Below are positions 8,018-15,707 of a stretch of 64,000 nucleotides of DNA, in pieces. Position 1 is the stretch's first letter. Every line of letters begins with the position of its first letter. Both the position numbers and the translations under genes were made by a program. Below the pieces are notes generated by a model. That model did no database searches. It was not told the DNA's origin and saw only the letters and a list, made by a program, of their open reading frames with translations. The stretch is from SZUA-430 sp964638635. GTDB taxonomy: Bacteria; Pseudomonadota; Alphaproteobacteria; Micropepsales; Micropepsaceae. Location: contig CAZXAQ010000008.1 of the NCBI GenBank assembly GCA_964638635.1, forward strand, positions 1-64,000. Reading direction: 5' to 3'.

Positions 8018-9868
8018 CTACTCCCACAGCTTCATGCCAATCCAGCCGTAGGACCACAAGTAGCCCGCGAAGGTGAGCGTTGCGATGCTGCTCAGCCATG
8101 CAATCCCTCTTGTGAGGATGTTTGCGTCGGGGGCGCCCATGATGGCGCGGAGGAGGGCGAGCGCGCCTAAGGCGGGCGTCGCCAGTGTTGCGCCGTAGAG
8201 GGCCCAGCCGAGCGGGCTTGGGCGGCCCAGTTGGTCGAGGCCGGCGCCGGAGAGCGCGACGACGACAATACCCGTAACCGCGACGGTTGAGGCCATCGCC
8301 AGCCAAGGCAACAGTCTGATCGTTACGCCGCCGCGTTCGGCCAGGCGGCCCATGAACGCGCTTGGAATCCAGATCAGCATGTAAAGCGCTGACAAAGCGA
8401 AGGCGAGCAGGTACACGGTCGCCATGGCGGCTTTGCCGATGAGTTCCGGCAGTGGCACTTTGCGGTCGGCGCCGGTGGCCGTGAACAGCAGCATGTCGTC
8501 ACCTTTGGGGACGAAGATGATGTTGGGGACGGCTTTGTCGGCCTTCTGGAACATGTTGCTGCCGACGTGAGTGCGCTTCGTGTCGTTGAATTCGAGTTCG
8601 CCGTCCTTGGCGCGCGCGGTTTGCCAGGCGAAGATGCTCTCGAGGATAGCGAGCTTTTGCTGGCGGGGCGTGATCGATTGATAGAAGCCGGCGATCTTCT
8701 CGAGGTCCGTCGGCGCCAACGGCACGGCGACGGTCTTCGCCTCGGCAAAGTTGCGTTCGAGGTAGCTTCTGATTTCATCGCCGGCCGCATTGATTTCCGA
8801 CGTGCCCAAGTTTGCCATGACCACGAAGCCCGCGCCTTGGCCGGGCGCGTATTCGTATTTCGAAACGAAGCCGTCGATGCCGCCGTCGTGGCCGTGGAAG
8901 ATGCCTTTCTTGCCGCTGTAGACCATGTTGCCGAGGCCGTAGCCGTATCTTAAACCGGCGCGCGCGCCATCGTTGGTTTCGGGGCGCTCAATCCGCTCCA
9001 CGGAGGCGGTGCTGAGGTAGGTGCGGCCGTCCAGCGTGCCGCGACCGAGCATCAGGAGCGGGAGCTTTGCCAGGTCCTTGGATGTGACATTCAGCGAGCC
9101 CGAGGGCCGGGCCAGGATTTCGACGAACGGTTCTTCGTTGCCGTCAGTGTCTTTGTAGCTCTTCGAGAGGCGGTCGCTGATTTGCGGTTCGCGCGTCCAA
9201 TAGGCGCTTGCCATGGCGAGCGGACCGGTGAGGCGGGCGGCGATGAAATCCTGGAAGCGTTGGCCGGAGACTTTTTCGATGATGCGGCCGGCGATCACGG
9301 GGCCCGCGTTGCAGTACGACGTCATCGTGCCGGGCTTCCAGCGGCTCTTGTAGGGGCCGTACTGGTTGACGGCGTCCGACAGCGGCACGTCTTTGCCTTC
9401 GAGCAGGTAGTGGCGGAACGTGATGTCGTCGAAGCCGGTCGTGTGCTCCAACAGATGCACCAGGCGGATCGGGTCGGTCTTTTCCCAGGGGTTGTCGTAT
9501 TTGAGCTCGGGCATGAGGTCGGCGAGCTTGGCGTCGAGGCTGAGCTTGCCTTCCTCGACCAACATCATGACGCCGATCGAGGTGAAGCTCTTTGAGATCG
9601 AGCCCGCGCGGAAGACGGTTTCGGGGGTAACCGGTTTCTTCGTCTTGAGGTCGGCGTAGCCGTAACCCTTCGTGAGAACGATCTGGCCCCCTTCGATGAT
9701 GGTGACGGAGACGCCCGGCACCTTGGCCTTCGTGAACGTGTCGGCGAGGCGCTTGTCGAGTTCTTCGAGGGAGGCTGCCGGTTTGGGCGCTTCCTTGCTG
9801 TCGGCGGCGTGAGCGGGCGTACCCGGTGAGATGACGGCAAGCACCAGCGCCGCAAGCAACTTCTTCAT
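8018..9868 (-). CDS. Exported serine hydrolase (class C beta-lactamase fold) with C-terminal membrane domain
   Basis: A 616-residue protein. Residues 1-21 form a signal peptide ending AHA. The beta-lactamase/PBP4-like domain (about 30-380) has the SxxK motif SISK at 90-93 and a YCN triad later (SYCNAGPVI), so a serine acylation mechanism is expected. A linker domain follows, and the last ~140 residues contain three to four hydrophobic helices that anchor the protein in the membrane. Members act as esterases, D-aminopeptidases or peptidases; the substrate is unknown. The ATG at 9868 starts the signal peptide; an in-frame upstream extension of 34 residues lacks any secretion signal and is rejected. 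It is divergent from the acyl-CoA dehydrogenase. Confidence 0.85.
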   Translation of the reverse strand: MKKLLAALVLAVISPGTPAHAADSKEAPKPAASLEELDKRLADTFTKAKVPGVSVTIIEGGQIVLTKGYGYADLKTKKPVTPETVFRAGSISKSFTSIGVMMLVEEGKLSLDAKLADLMPELKYDNPWEKTDPIRLVHLLEHTTGFDDITFRHYLLEGKDVPLSDAVNQYGPYKSRWKPGTMTSYCNAGPVIAGRIIEKVSGQRFQDFIAARLTGPLAMASAYWTREPQISDRLSKSYKDTDGNEEPFVEILARPSGSLNVTSKDLAKLPLLMLGRGTLDGRTYLSTASVERIERPETNDGARAGLRYGYGLGNMVYSGKKGIFHGHDGGIDGFVSKYEYAPGQGAGFVVMANLGTSEINAAGDEIRSYLERNFAEAKTVAVPLAPTDLEKIAGFYQSITPRQQKLAILESIFAWQTARAKDGELEFNDTKRTHVGSNMFQKADKAVPNIIFVPKGDDMLLFTATGADRKVPLPELIGKAAMATVYLLAFALSALYMLIWIPSAFMGRLAERGGVTIRLLPWLAMASTVAVTGIVVVALSGAGLDQLGRPSPLGWALYGATLATPALGALALLRAIMGAPDANILTRGIAWLSSIATLTFAGYLWSYGWIGMKLWE

Positions 9869-10005
9869 GGTCACGCGATCCCCCGGCTGACGAAGCCCGG
9901 GTTGTAGGCGCAAGCGGCTGGGCAGGGGAGTCTCTTCGCCTTGCGGGGGAATCATCTGCACGCCCGCCATGGGTCCGGCAGAGTGGGGGACACGATAAGT
10001 CTGGC

Positions 10006-10034
10006 TTGACTTTCAGCGTTGTTCTTGTTATGTT
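10006..10034 (+). promoter_or_regulatory. Sigma70-type promoter for acyl-CoA dehydrogenase
   Basis: TTGACT at 10006-10011, a 17-nt spacer, then TATGTT at 10029-10034. It points at the acyl-CoA dehydrogenase gene and leaves a leader of about 190 nt that contains all the TGTAAC motifs. Confidence 0.6.
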
Positions 10035-10096
10035 CTTTGCGCTGCATGGTGCGTGTTTTCGTCTTGAAAGTGCCGCTACAAGGATTTGGGTAGGGG

Positions 10097-10170
10097 CGTT
10101 ACATGTAACGGCGATGTAGCACCCATGTAACAGCGTTTTTCGCAGAATTCTGCGGATGTAACGGTGTAAC
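10097..10170. promoter_or_regulatory. Cluster of TGTAAC operators
   Basis: CGTTACATGTAACG at 10097-10110 is a perfect 14-bp palindrome. Further TGTAAC copies lie at 10126-10131, 10157-10162 and 10165-10170, with a near copy TGTAGC at 10115-10120. A second perfect palindrome, CGCAGAATTCTGCG, lies at 10141-10154. The arrangement suggests a dimeric repressor, TetR-like by inference, acting downstream of the promoter; the regulator is not identified. Confidence 0.5.
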
Positions 10171-10233
10171 GCCTGAATTGATGCTGTATTTGTGCACGCG
10201 TACCGAATTCGCCTTTAGCTGCAGGATGCTGGC

Positions 10234-11382
10234 ATGGCTTTAGACCTCGAAACGCGCGATCAACTGATCTCCTCCGTCCGCCGCTTTGTGAGCGAGCGGC
10301 TCGTGCCTCTCGAGGACAAGGTCGCGCGCGAGGACCTGGTTCCCGACGACGTGGTTCGCGATTTGCGCGAGCTTGGGCTCTTCGGGATGTCGATCCCGGT
10401 CGAGTACGGCGGGCTCGGGCTCACCATGGAGGAGGAGGTTCTGGTTTGCTTCGAGCTGGGGCAGACCTCGCCGGCGTTTCGTTCCGTCATCGGGACGAAT
10501 GTCGGGATCGGAAGCCAGGGCGTCGTCATGTTCGGGCGCGACGACCAGAAGCGCGAGTGGCTTCCAAAGCTCGCGAGTGGCGAGGCGATCGCGAGTTTCT
10601 GTTTGACGGAGCCGGGTGCGGGGTCCGACGCGGCGTCGCTGCGCACGACGGCGATCCGGCAGGGCGATCACTATGTCGTCAACGGGACGAAGCGTTACAT
10701 CACGAACGCCAACAAGGCAGCAGTCTTCACGCTGATGGCGCGCACCGACCCGGGCAACAAGGGTGCGGGCGGGATCAGCGCGTTCTTCGTGCCGTCGAAC
10801 CTCAAGGGCATCACGATCGGCAAGCCCGAACGCAAGATGGGCCAGCAGGGTGCGCATATTTGCGACGTGGTGTTTGAGGATTGTCGCGTGCCGGCGGGTT
10901 GTCTGCTTGGCCAAGAGGGGCAGGGGTTCCGCATTTCGATGCAGGTGCTCGACCGCGGGCGGCTGCACATTTCCGCGGTGTGCGTTGGCGTCGCCGAGCG
11001 GTTGATCCGCGATGCCGCGAAATACGCGCTGGAGCGCGAACAGTTCGGACAGAAGATCGCCGAGTTCCAGCTGATCCAAGCGATGCTCGCGGACTCGAAG
11101 ACGGAGGCTTACGCGGCGCGCTGCATGGTGCTCGATGCTGCACGCAAACGCGACGCGGGTGAGAGCGTTACGATGGAAGCCGCCTGCGCGAAGTATTTCG
11201 CGAGCGAGATGGTCGGCCGCGTCGCCGACCGCGCCGTGCAAATCCACGGCGGCGCCGGCTATGTGAGCGACTATGGCGTCGAACGGTTCTATCGCGACGT
11301 GCGCATCTTCCGGATTTACGAAGGCACGAGCCAGGTGCAGCAGCTGGTGATCGCGCGGAATTTGCTGAAATCGCTCAGTTGA
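10234..11382 (+). CDS. Acyl-CoA dehydrogenase
   Basis: A 382-residue flavoenzyme that makes the alpha,beta double bond of an acyl-CoA and passes electrons to ETF. It has the three-domain layout of the family: N-terminal helices, the substrate/FAD motif LTEPGAGSD at 124-132, the middle beta domain, and a C-terminal four-helix domain with QIHGGAGY and the catalytic Glu363 in YEGTSQ (362-367). Length is typical of the short- and medium-chain or branched-chain types; chain specificity cannot be fixed. It stands alone downstream of a long leader with repeated TGTAAC operators and upstream of a toxin-antitoxin pair that has its own promoter region. Confidence 0.93.
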   Translation: MALDLETRDQLISSVRRFVSERLVPLEDKVAREDLVPDDVVRDLRELGLFGMSIPVEYGGLGLTMEEEVLVCFELGQTSPAFRSVIGTNVGIGSQGVVMFGRDDQKREWLPKLASGEAIASFCLTEPGAGSDAASLRTTAIRQGDHYVVNGTKRYITNANKAAVFTLMARTDPGNKGAGGISAFFVPSNLKGITIGKPERKMGQQGAHICDVVFEDCRVPAGCLLGQEGQGFRISMQVLDRGRLHISAVCVGVAERLIRDAAKYALEREQFGQKIAEFQLIQAMLADSKTEAYAARCMVLDAARKRDAGESVTMEAACAKYFASEMVGRVADRAVQIHGGAGYVSDYGVERFYRDVRIFRIYEGTSQVQQLVIARNLLKSLS

Positions 11383-11387
11383 CGATT

Positions 11388-11406
11388 TGCTAGCATTTTG
11401 CTAGCA
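11388..11406. promoter_or_regulatory. Tandem palindromic operator of the toxin-antitoxin pair
   Basis: Two copies of the 8-bp palindrome TGCTAGCA at 11388-11395 and 11399-11406, spaced 11 bp centre to centre, so both face the same side of the helix. They lie just after TTGACG (11379-11384) and 22 bp before the antitoxin ATG. This fits cooperative autorepression by a ribbon-helix-helix antitoxin. Confidence 0.6.
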
Positions 11407-11428
11407 GTATGTTGTAAGAGGAAAGGTC

Positions 11429-11707
11429 ATGTCCGGCACGACACCAACACTTACAATTCGAGGTCTTCCGGCCAAGGACTATGCGCGTCTGCGCAAGCGC
11501 GCAGCTGAGAGCAAGCGGTCGATGGAAGCGGAGGCGCGTGCGATCATGAGCGAGGCGTTGGCGTCGAAGCCGCGCAAGAGCGTAGACAAAGCGTGGCTCA
11601 AGAAGCTTCAGGATATCGTCGCAAAGAGCACAAAAAGGCGTGATTCCGGCAGTCTTTTGTCCGAAGAGTTCATGCGCGAGCGGCGGCAGATGTGGGGCGA
11701 AGAGTGA
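11429..11707 (+). CDS. FitA-like ribbon-helix-helix antitoxin
   Basis: A 92-residue basic protein. Residues 8-45 read as a ribbon-helix-helix DNA-binding domain (TLTIRGLPAKDYARLRKRA, then a helix with SKRSMEAEARAIMSEAL), the form seen in FitA/VapB-type antitoxins. The C-terminal part is charged and probably wraps and neutralises the toxin. The start has AGAGGAAAG 5-10 nt upstream. Its stop overlaps the toxin's GTG (GTGA at 11704-11707), the usual order and coupling for this module. Autoregulation through the tandem palindromes upstream is inferred. Confidence 0.85.
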   Translation: MSGTTPTLTIRGLPAKDYARLRKRAAESKRSMEAEARAIMSEALASKPRKSVDKAWLKKLQDIVAKSTKRRDSGSLLSEEFMRERRQMWGEE

Positions 11708-12084
11708 TCGTTGTCGATGCTTCGGCGTTGCTAGCGCTGCTGAAAAATGAACCCGGCGCAGATAAAGTCGAAGAGCACCTGCACGATGAGCCGTTGATGT
11801 CTACGGCCAACCTGGCCGAGACGTTAACACGCCTCGCGGAAGACGGAGGAGATGCTGTTGCCATCAAGGCTCAACTCGACGCAGGGCCAATTCAGTATGT
11901 CCCGATCTCCGACGATCACGCGCTCGCGGCGGCGCAATTACGGCTCCCGACAAAGCCGCTAGGGCTTTCGCTGGGCGATAGGCTTTGCCTTGCAGTGGCG
12001 TTGGAGGCGAATGTGCCGGTCCTAACGGCGGAGCGCCGATGGGCTCAGCTCACGCTACCAATCAATATTATTCTGATCCGCTAG
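11704..12084 (+). CDS. VapC/FitB-like PIN-domain toxin
   Basis: A 126-residue PIN-domain ribonuclease. The acidic active-site residues are visible: Asp in IVVDASALLALL at the N-terminus, Glu in TANLAETLTRL, and Asp in SLGDRLCLAVA with a further acidic or polar position in the last third. PIN toxins cleave RNA, often tRNA or rRNA, when the antitoxin is lost. The GTG at 11704 overlaps the antitoxin stop; a GTG at 11692 would add four residues ahead of the first strand and is less likely. The pair is inserted between unrelated metabolic genes. Confidence 0.88.
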   Translation: MIVVDASALLALLKNEPGADKVEEHLHDEPLMSTANLAETLTRLAEDGGDAVAIKAQLDAGPIQYVPISDDHALAAAQLRLPTKPLGLSLGDRLCLAVALEANVPVLTAERRWAQLTLPINIILIR

Positions 12085-12096
12085 GAGGTCGCCTCA

Positions 12097-13890
12097 ATGA
12101 CCAAAACCATCCGCATCGGTTGCGCCAGCGGCTTTTGGGGCGACAGTTTCTTCTCGGCGCCGCAGTTGGTGACGAAGGGGAACATCGACTACCTCGTGTT
12201 CGACTATCTGGCCGAGATCACGATGTCGATCATGGCGCGGGCGCGGGAAAAGGATCCGAACGCGGGTTACGCGCACGACTTCGTCACCGTCACAATGGCT
12301 GCGATCGCGCGCGATGTGGCGGCGAAGAAGATCAAGGTCGTGACCAACGCGGGCGGCGTGAATCCGAAGGCGTGTGCGGCGGCGCTTGAGGCGCTACTCG
12401 CGAAGCAAGGTGTTGCGCTCAAGGTCGCCTATGTTGAGGGTGACGACGTGCTGCCACGGCTTGAGACGTGGAGGAGCCAAGGCGTGAAGGAGATGTTCAC
12501 CGGCGCGCCTTTGCCCGAGAAGCCGATCAGCATGAACGCCTATCTCGGCGGGTTTCCGATCGCGGCTGCGCTGGCCAAGGGTGCGGATGTCGTTATCACG
12601 GGGCGGTGCGTCGATAGCGCGGTGACGCTTGGTGCTTGCATCCACGAATTCGGCTGGGGCCCGAAGGATTACGACAAGCTCGCGGGCGGAAGTCTTGCCG
12701 GGCACATTGTCGAATGCGGCGCGCAGGCGTGTGGCGGCATCTTCACCGATTGGGAGCAGGTGCCGGAGTGGGAAAACATCGGCTACGCGATCGCCGAGGT
12801 TTCCGCGGATGGGTCGTTCGTCGCGACGAAGCCGGACGGCACGGGCGGGCTCGTGAGCGTCGGCACGGTCGGCGAGCAGATGCTCTACGAGATCGGCGAT
12901 CCGCAGGCCTACATGCTGCCCGACGTCGTGTGCGATTTCTCTCAGGTGAAGATCGAGCAGATCGGCAAGGACCGCGTGCGCGTCTCGAGCGCGAAGGGTT
13001 ATGCGCCGACCGCGACGTACAAATGCTCGACCACGTATGAGGACGGGTTTCGCGTCGGCAATCTGGTCGCGATCGGCGGTATCGATGCGGCGGCGAAGGC
13101 GCGGCGCACGGGCGAGGCCGTGTTGAAGCGGATGGAAGGCGTTCTGCGTGCGCGGAACTGGGGGCCGTTCACGGAGACCTCCATTGAAGTGCTAGGCGAC
13201 GAAGACTCTTACGGCCCGCACAAGCATCATGTGGGCGGGCGCGAGGCGATCCTCAAACTTGCGGCGAAGCATACGCGCAAGGAACCGCTCGAGATCATGA
13301 TGCGGGAGCTCACGTCCTCCGGTACGTCGTTCGCGCCTGGCACGTCGGGCTATGCCGGTTTGCGGCCGAAAGTGACGCCGGTTGTGCGGCATTTTTCGTG
13401 CGCGATCCCGAAGAAGGAAGTTGCGGTCACTGTGCATATGGCGGGCGACAGTTTTGCCGTGCCGATCGACACGGCGGGCGGGTTCGATCCGAAGATGCTG
13501 GTGCGGCCCGCTGTCGACGCAAAGACGGAGGCCGCAACGGTCACGGTGCCGTTGATCAACGTCGCATTCGCGCGCTCGGGCGACAAGGGCAACAACTCGA
13601 ATATCGGCGTGATGGCGCGTAAGCCTGCATACGCGCCCTATATTCGCGCAGCGCTCACGGAGGCCGCGGTGGCGAAGTGGTTCGTGCATCTGTTCGAGGG
13701 CGGCAAGGGCAAGGTCGAGCGCTGGGATTTGCCGGGCACGCATGCGCTGAACTTCCTTCTGCACGATGCGCTCGGCGGCGGCGGCGTCGCGAGTTTGCGC
13801 AACGATCCGCAAGGCAAGGCGCTGGCGCAGATGCTGCTGGAGTTTCCCATTCCCCTGCCGCGCGAACTGGCGGCGGAGGCTGGCTCCTAA
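12097..13890 (+). CDS. AtuA-family (DUF1446) acyclic terpene utilization protein
   Basis: A 597-residue protein. Residues ~5-460 form the DUF1446/AtuA domain (IRIGCASGFWGDS at the start, VVTNAGGVNPKACA near 88-101, ITGRCVDSAVTLG near 167-179). The last ~110 residues (VPLINVAFARSGDKGNNSNI onward) form the separate AtuA C-terminal ferredoxin-like domain. AtuA was named from Pseudomonas acyclic terpene (citronellol/geraniol) degradation; its reaction is not established and many relatives sit in other acyl-CoA pathways. No geranyl-CoA carboxylase is in the window, so terpene use is not demonstrated. The gene begins 12 bp after the PIN toxin with AGGAGG about 7 nt before the ATG. Confidence 0.85.
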   Translation: MTKTIRIGCASGFWGDSFFSAPQLVTKGNIDYLVFDYLAEITMSIMARAREKDPNAGYAHDFVTVTMAAIARDVAAKKIKVVTNAGGVNPKACAAALEALLAKQGVALKVAYVEGDDVLPRLETWRSQGVKEMFTGAPLPEKPISMNAYLGGFPIAAALAKGADVVITGRCVDSAVTLGACIHEFGWGPKDYDKLAGGSLAGHIVECGAQACGGIFTDWEQVPEWENIGYAIAEVSADGSFVATKPDGTGGLVSVGTVGEQMLYEIGDPQAYMLPDVVCDFSQVKIEQIGKDRVRVSSAKGYAPTATYKCSTTYEDGFRVGNLVAIGGIDAAAKARRTGEAVLKRMEGVLRARNWGPFTETSIEVLGDEDSYGPHKHHVGGREAILKLAAKHTRKEPLEIMMRELTSSGTSFAPGTSGYAGLRPKVTPVVRHFSCAIPKKEVAVTVHMAGDSFAVPIDTAGGFDPKMLVRPAVDAKTEAATVTVPLINVAFARSGDKGNNSNIGVMARKPAYAPYIRAALTEAAVAKWFVHLFEGGKGKVERWDLPGTHALNFLLHDALGGGGVASLRNDPQGKALAQMLLEFPIPLPRELAAEAGS

Positions 13891-14024
13891 TGCACCGGGT
13901 TGTGACCGTGGGCACGTTGCTCTGCCCGCGTGCGTGCTAAGAGCCTCATCCAACCAAGACGAATCTTGGGAACCATAACGCGCGCGAGCGGTCTTCGAGA
14001 TCGGCGCTTCAGGAGAGGAAATTC

Positions 14025-15047
14025 ATGCTTCGATATCTTGCCGCGGCGGCGATCGCCGTGGCTTTGCAATTCGCGACGGGAACGGTGTCGACCGCCGAAG
14101 CGAAGCCGACCTGCGTGTCGTGGTCGGCAAACCGCATCGATTGCTTCGCGCGCGGCACCGACAACGCGATGTGGCATCGCTGGTGGGACGGCGCGGCGTG
14201 GGGCGGCTGGGAGTCGCTCGGCGGCGTGTTGACCAGCGACGTCAGCTGCACGAGCTGGGCGCCGAACCGGATCGACTGCTTCGGCCGCGGGCTCGACAAC
14301 GCGATGTGGCACAAGTGGTGGGACGGCGCGGCATGGGGCGGTTGGGAAAATCTCGGCGGCGTGTTGAAGAGCGAGTTGAGCTGTACGAGCTGGAGCGCGA
14401 ACCGGATCGACTGCTTCGTGCGCGGCACGGACAACGCGATGTGGCACAAGTGGTGGAACGGCGCGAGCTGGGGCGGCTGGGAGAGCTTGGGCGGCATCTT
14501 GGGCGGCAAGCCCAACTGCGTGTCGTGGGGTCCGAACCGCATCGACTGCTTCGTCAAAGGTCCCTTGAACGCGATGTGGCATCGCTGGTGGGATGGCGCG
14601 GCGTGGGGCGGCTGGGAGAATCTCGGCGGCGTGCTGACCGGCGATCCGGAATGCGTGTCGTGGAGCGGCGGCCGGTTGGATTGCTTCGTGCGCGGGCTCG
14701 ACAAAGGCCTCTATCACACCTGGTGGGCCGGCGGCGGTTGGGGCGCTTGGGAAAATCTCGGCGGCAAGTTTGCCGGCGACATCGAGTGCACCGCGTGGGG
14801 CCCGAACCGGCTCGACTGCTTCGTGCGCGGCACGAATGGCGCGATGTGGCACCGCTGGTGGGACGGTGTTGCGTGGGGCGGCTGGGAGAGCCAAGGCGGC
14901 ATTCTGCTCAGCGCGCCCGAGTGCACCACGTGGTCGGCGAACCGTATCGACTGCTTCGTGAAGGGCCCGGCGAACGCGCTCTGGCACCGCTGGTGGGACG
15001 GCGCCTCGTGGGGCGGTTGGGAGAATCTCGGCGGCGTCATTCAGTAG
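14025..15047 (+). CDS. Secreted seven-bladed PLL-type beta-propeller lectin
   Basis: A 340-residue protein with a 26-residue signal peptide (cut after STAEA) followed by seven tandem repeats of 45 residues that fill the mature chain. The consensus blade is CxSWxxNRIDCFVRG, then DNAMWHKWWDGAAWGGWE and LGG. This matches the PLL/PHL lectin repeats of Photorhabdus, which form seven-bladed propellers that bind fucose and related sugars at sites between blades. Every blade has two cysteines 10 residues apart, 14 in all and none elsewhere, so one disulfide per blade is likely. Blade 5 is the most diverged. CAGGAGAGG precedes the ATG, and an intrinsic terminator follows the stop. Monocistronic; the ligand is inferred only. 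Confidence 0.85.
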   Translation: MLRYLAAAAIAVALQFATGTVSTAEAKPTCVSWSANRIDCFARGTDNAMWHRWWDGAAWGGWESLGGVLTSDVSCTSWAPNRIDCFGRGLDNAMWHKWWDGAAWGGWENLGGVLKSELSCTSWSANRIDCFVRGTDNAMWHKWWNGASWGGWESLGGILGGKPNCVSWGPNRIDCFVKGPLNAMWHRWWDGAAWGGWENLGGVLTGDPECVSWSGGRLDCFVRGLDKGLYHTWWAGGGWGAWENLGGKFAGDIECTAWGPNRLDCFVRGTNGAMWHRWWDGVAWGGWESQGGILLSAPECTTWSANRIDCFVKGPANALWHRWWDGASWGGWENLGGVIQ

Positions 15048-15069
15048 ACGCGTCCGATATGACATGATG

Positions 15070-15100
15070 GGCTCGCGCGTGAGATGACGCGCGAGCCTTT
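15070..15100 (+). terminator. Rho-independent terminator after the propeller lectin
   Basis: Perfect stem GGCTCGCGCG (15070-15079) with CGCGCGAGCC (15088-15097), extended by one t-a pair, followed by TTT. It lies 23 bp after the lectin stop. An ATG at 15084 is inside the loop, which argues against using it as the start of the next gene. Confidence 0.75.
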
Positions 15101-15113
15101 CGATTCGGGTGAC

Positions 15114-15707
15114 ATGGCAGCGCAAAGCTTCACCGCTCTTCTTCGCGAGATTCGCGGCTGCCAAATCTGCGCCGCGCACCTGCCGCATGAGCCGCGTCCG
15201 GTGCTGCGGGCGAAGGCATCGGCGCGGCTGGTGATTGCGGGGCAGGCGCCGGGCACGCGGGTGCATGAGAGCGGGATGCCGTTCACCGATCCTTCCGGCG
15301 ACCGGTTGCGGGATTGGTTGGGCGTCGACAAGGACACGTTCTACGACGATACGAAGATCGCCATCGTGCCGATGGGGTTTTGCTTTCCGGGGCTCGATGC
15401 GAAGGGTGGCGACCTACCGCCGCGCAAAGAGTGCGCGCCGGCGTGGCGGGACAAGGTGTTTGCGGGGCTGAAGAAAGTCGAGCTGACGCTTCTGGTCGGC
15501 CTCTATTCGCAGGCGTGGCACCTGGGCGACCGGCGCAAGGCGACGCTGACCGATACGGTGAAGGCGTGGCGGTCGTATGGGCCGGCGTTCATTCCATTGC
15601 CGCACCCGTCTTGGCGGAACAACGCGTGGGTTAAGAAAAATCCGTGGTTCGAAGAGGAGCTTCTGCCACACCTCAGGCGGCGGGTTTCGCGTATCTTGAG
15701 GGCATGA
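15114..15707 (+). CDS. Uracil-DNA glycosylase superfamily protein, probably Fe-S type
   Basis: A 197-residue member of the UDG superfamily, which removes uracil or other damaged bases from DNA. Motif A is GQAPG at 43-47 and motif B is HPSWRN near 173-178. Four cysteines (C16 and C19 in CQIC, then one in GFCFPG and one in KECAP) have the order used to bind a [4Fe-4S] cluster in family 4/5-like enzymes. The usual catalytic Asp/Asn of motif A is not obvious, so activity is uncertain. The ATG at 15114 is preferred: an in-frame ATG at 15084 falls in the terminator loop. The stop overlaps the lysophospholipase ATG by 4 bp. Confidence 0.8.
   Translation: MAAQSFTALLREIRGCQICAAHLPHEPRPVLRAKASARLVIAGQAPGTRVHESGMPFTDPSGDRLRDWLGVDKDTFYDDTKIAIVPMGFCFPGLDAKGGDLPPRKECAPAWRDKVFAGLKKVELTLLVGLYSQAWHLGDRRKATLTDTVKAWRSYGPAFIPLPHPSWRNNAWVKKNPWFEEELLPHLRRRVSRILRA

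Larger units (their letters stand above)
9869..10233. other. 365-bp divergent regulatory region
   Basis: Non-coding interval between the serine hydrolase (minus) and the acyl-CoA dehydrogenase (plus). It holds a strong sigma70-like promoter reading rightward (10006-10034), two perfect 14-bp palindromes (10097-10110 and 10141-10154) and four TGTAAC hexamers. No small gene with a convincing ribosome site was seen. Confidence 0.7.

Noticed and set aside
9966..9980. The 15-mer gccatgggtccggca seen here and again near 23578
   Set aside because: In 64 kb of GC-rich DNA one or two shared 15-mers are expected by chance, and the flanks do not match.
14106..15047. Regular 135-bp direct repeats resembling an array
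   Set aside because: They are the coding repeats of the propeller blades, not CRISPR: period too long, no spacers, continuous reading frame.
13887..15266. A 459-codon open frame on the minus strand across the propeller lectin gene
   Set aside because: It is antisense to seven tandem repeats and owes its length and its periodic Ala/Pro/Arg sequence to them. No ribosome site or family match.
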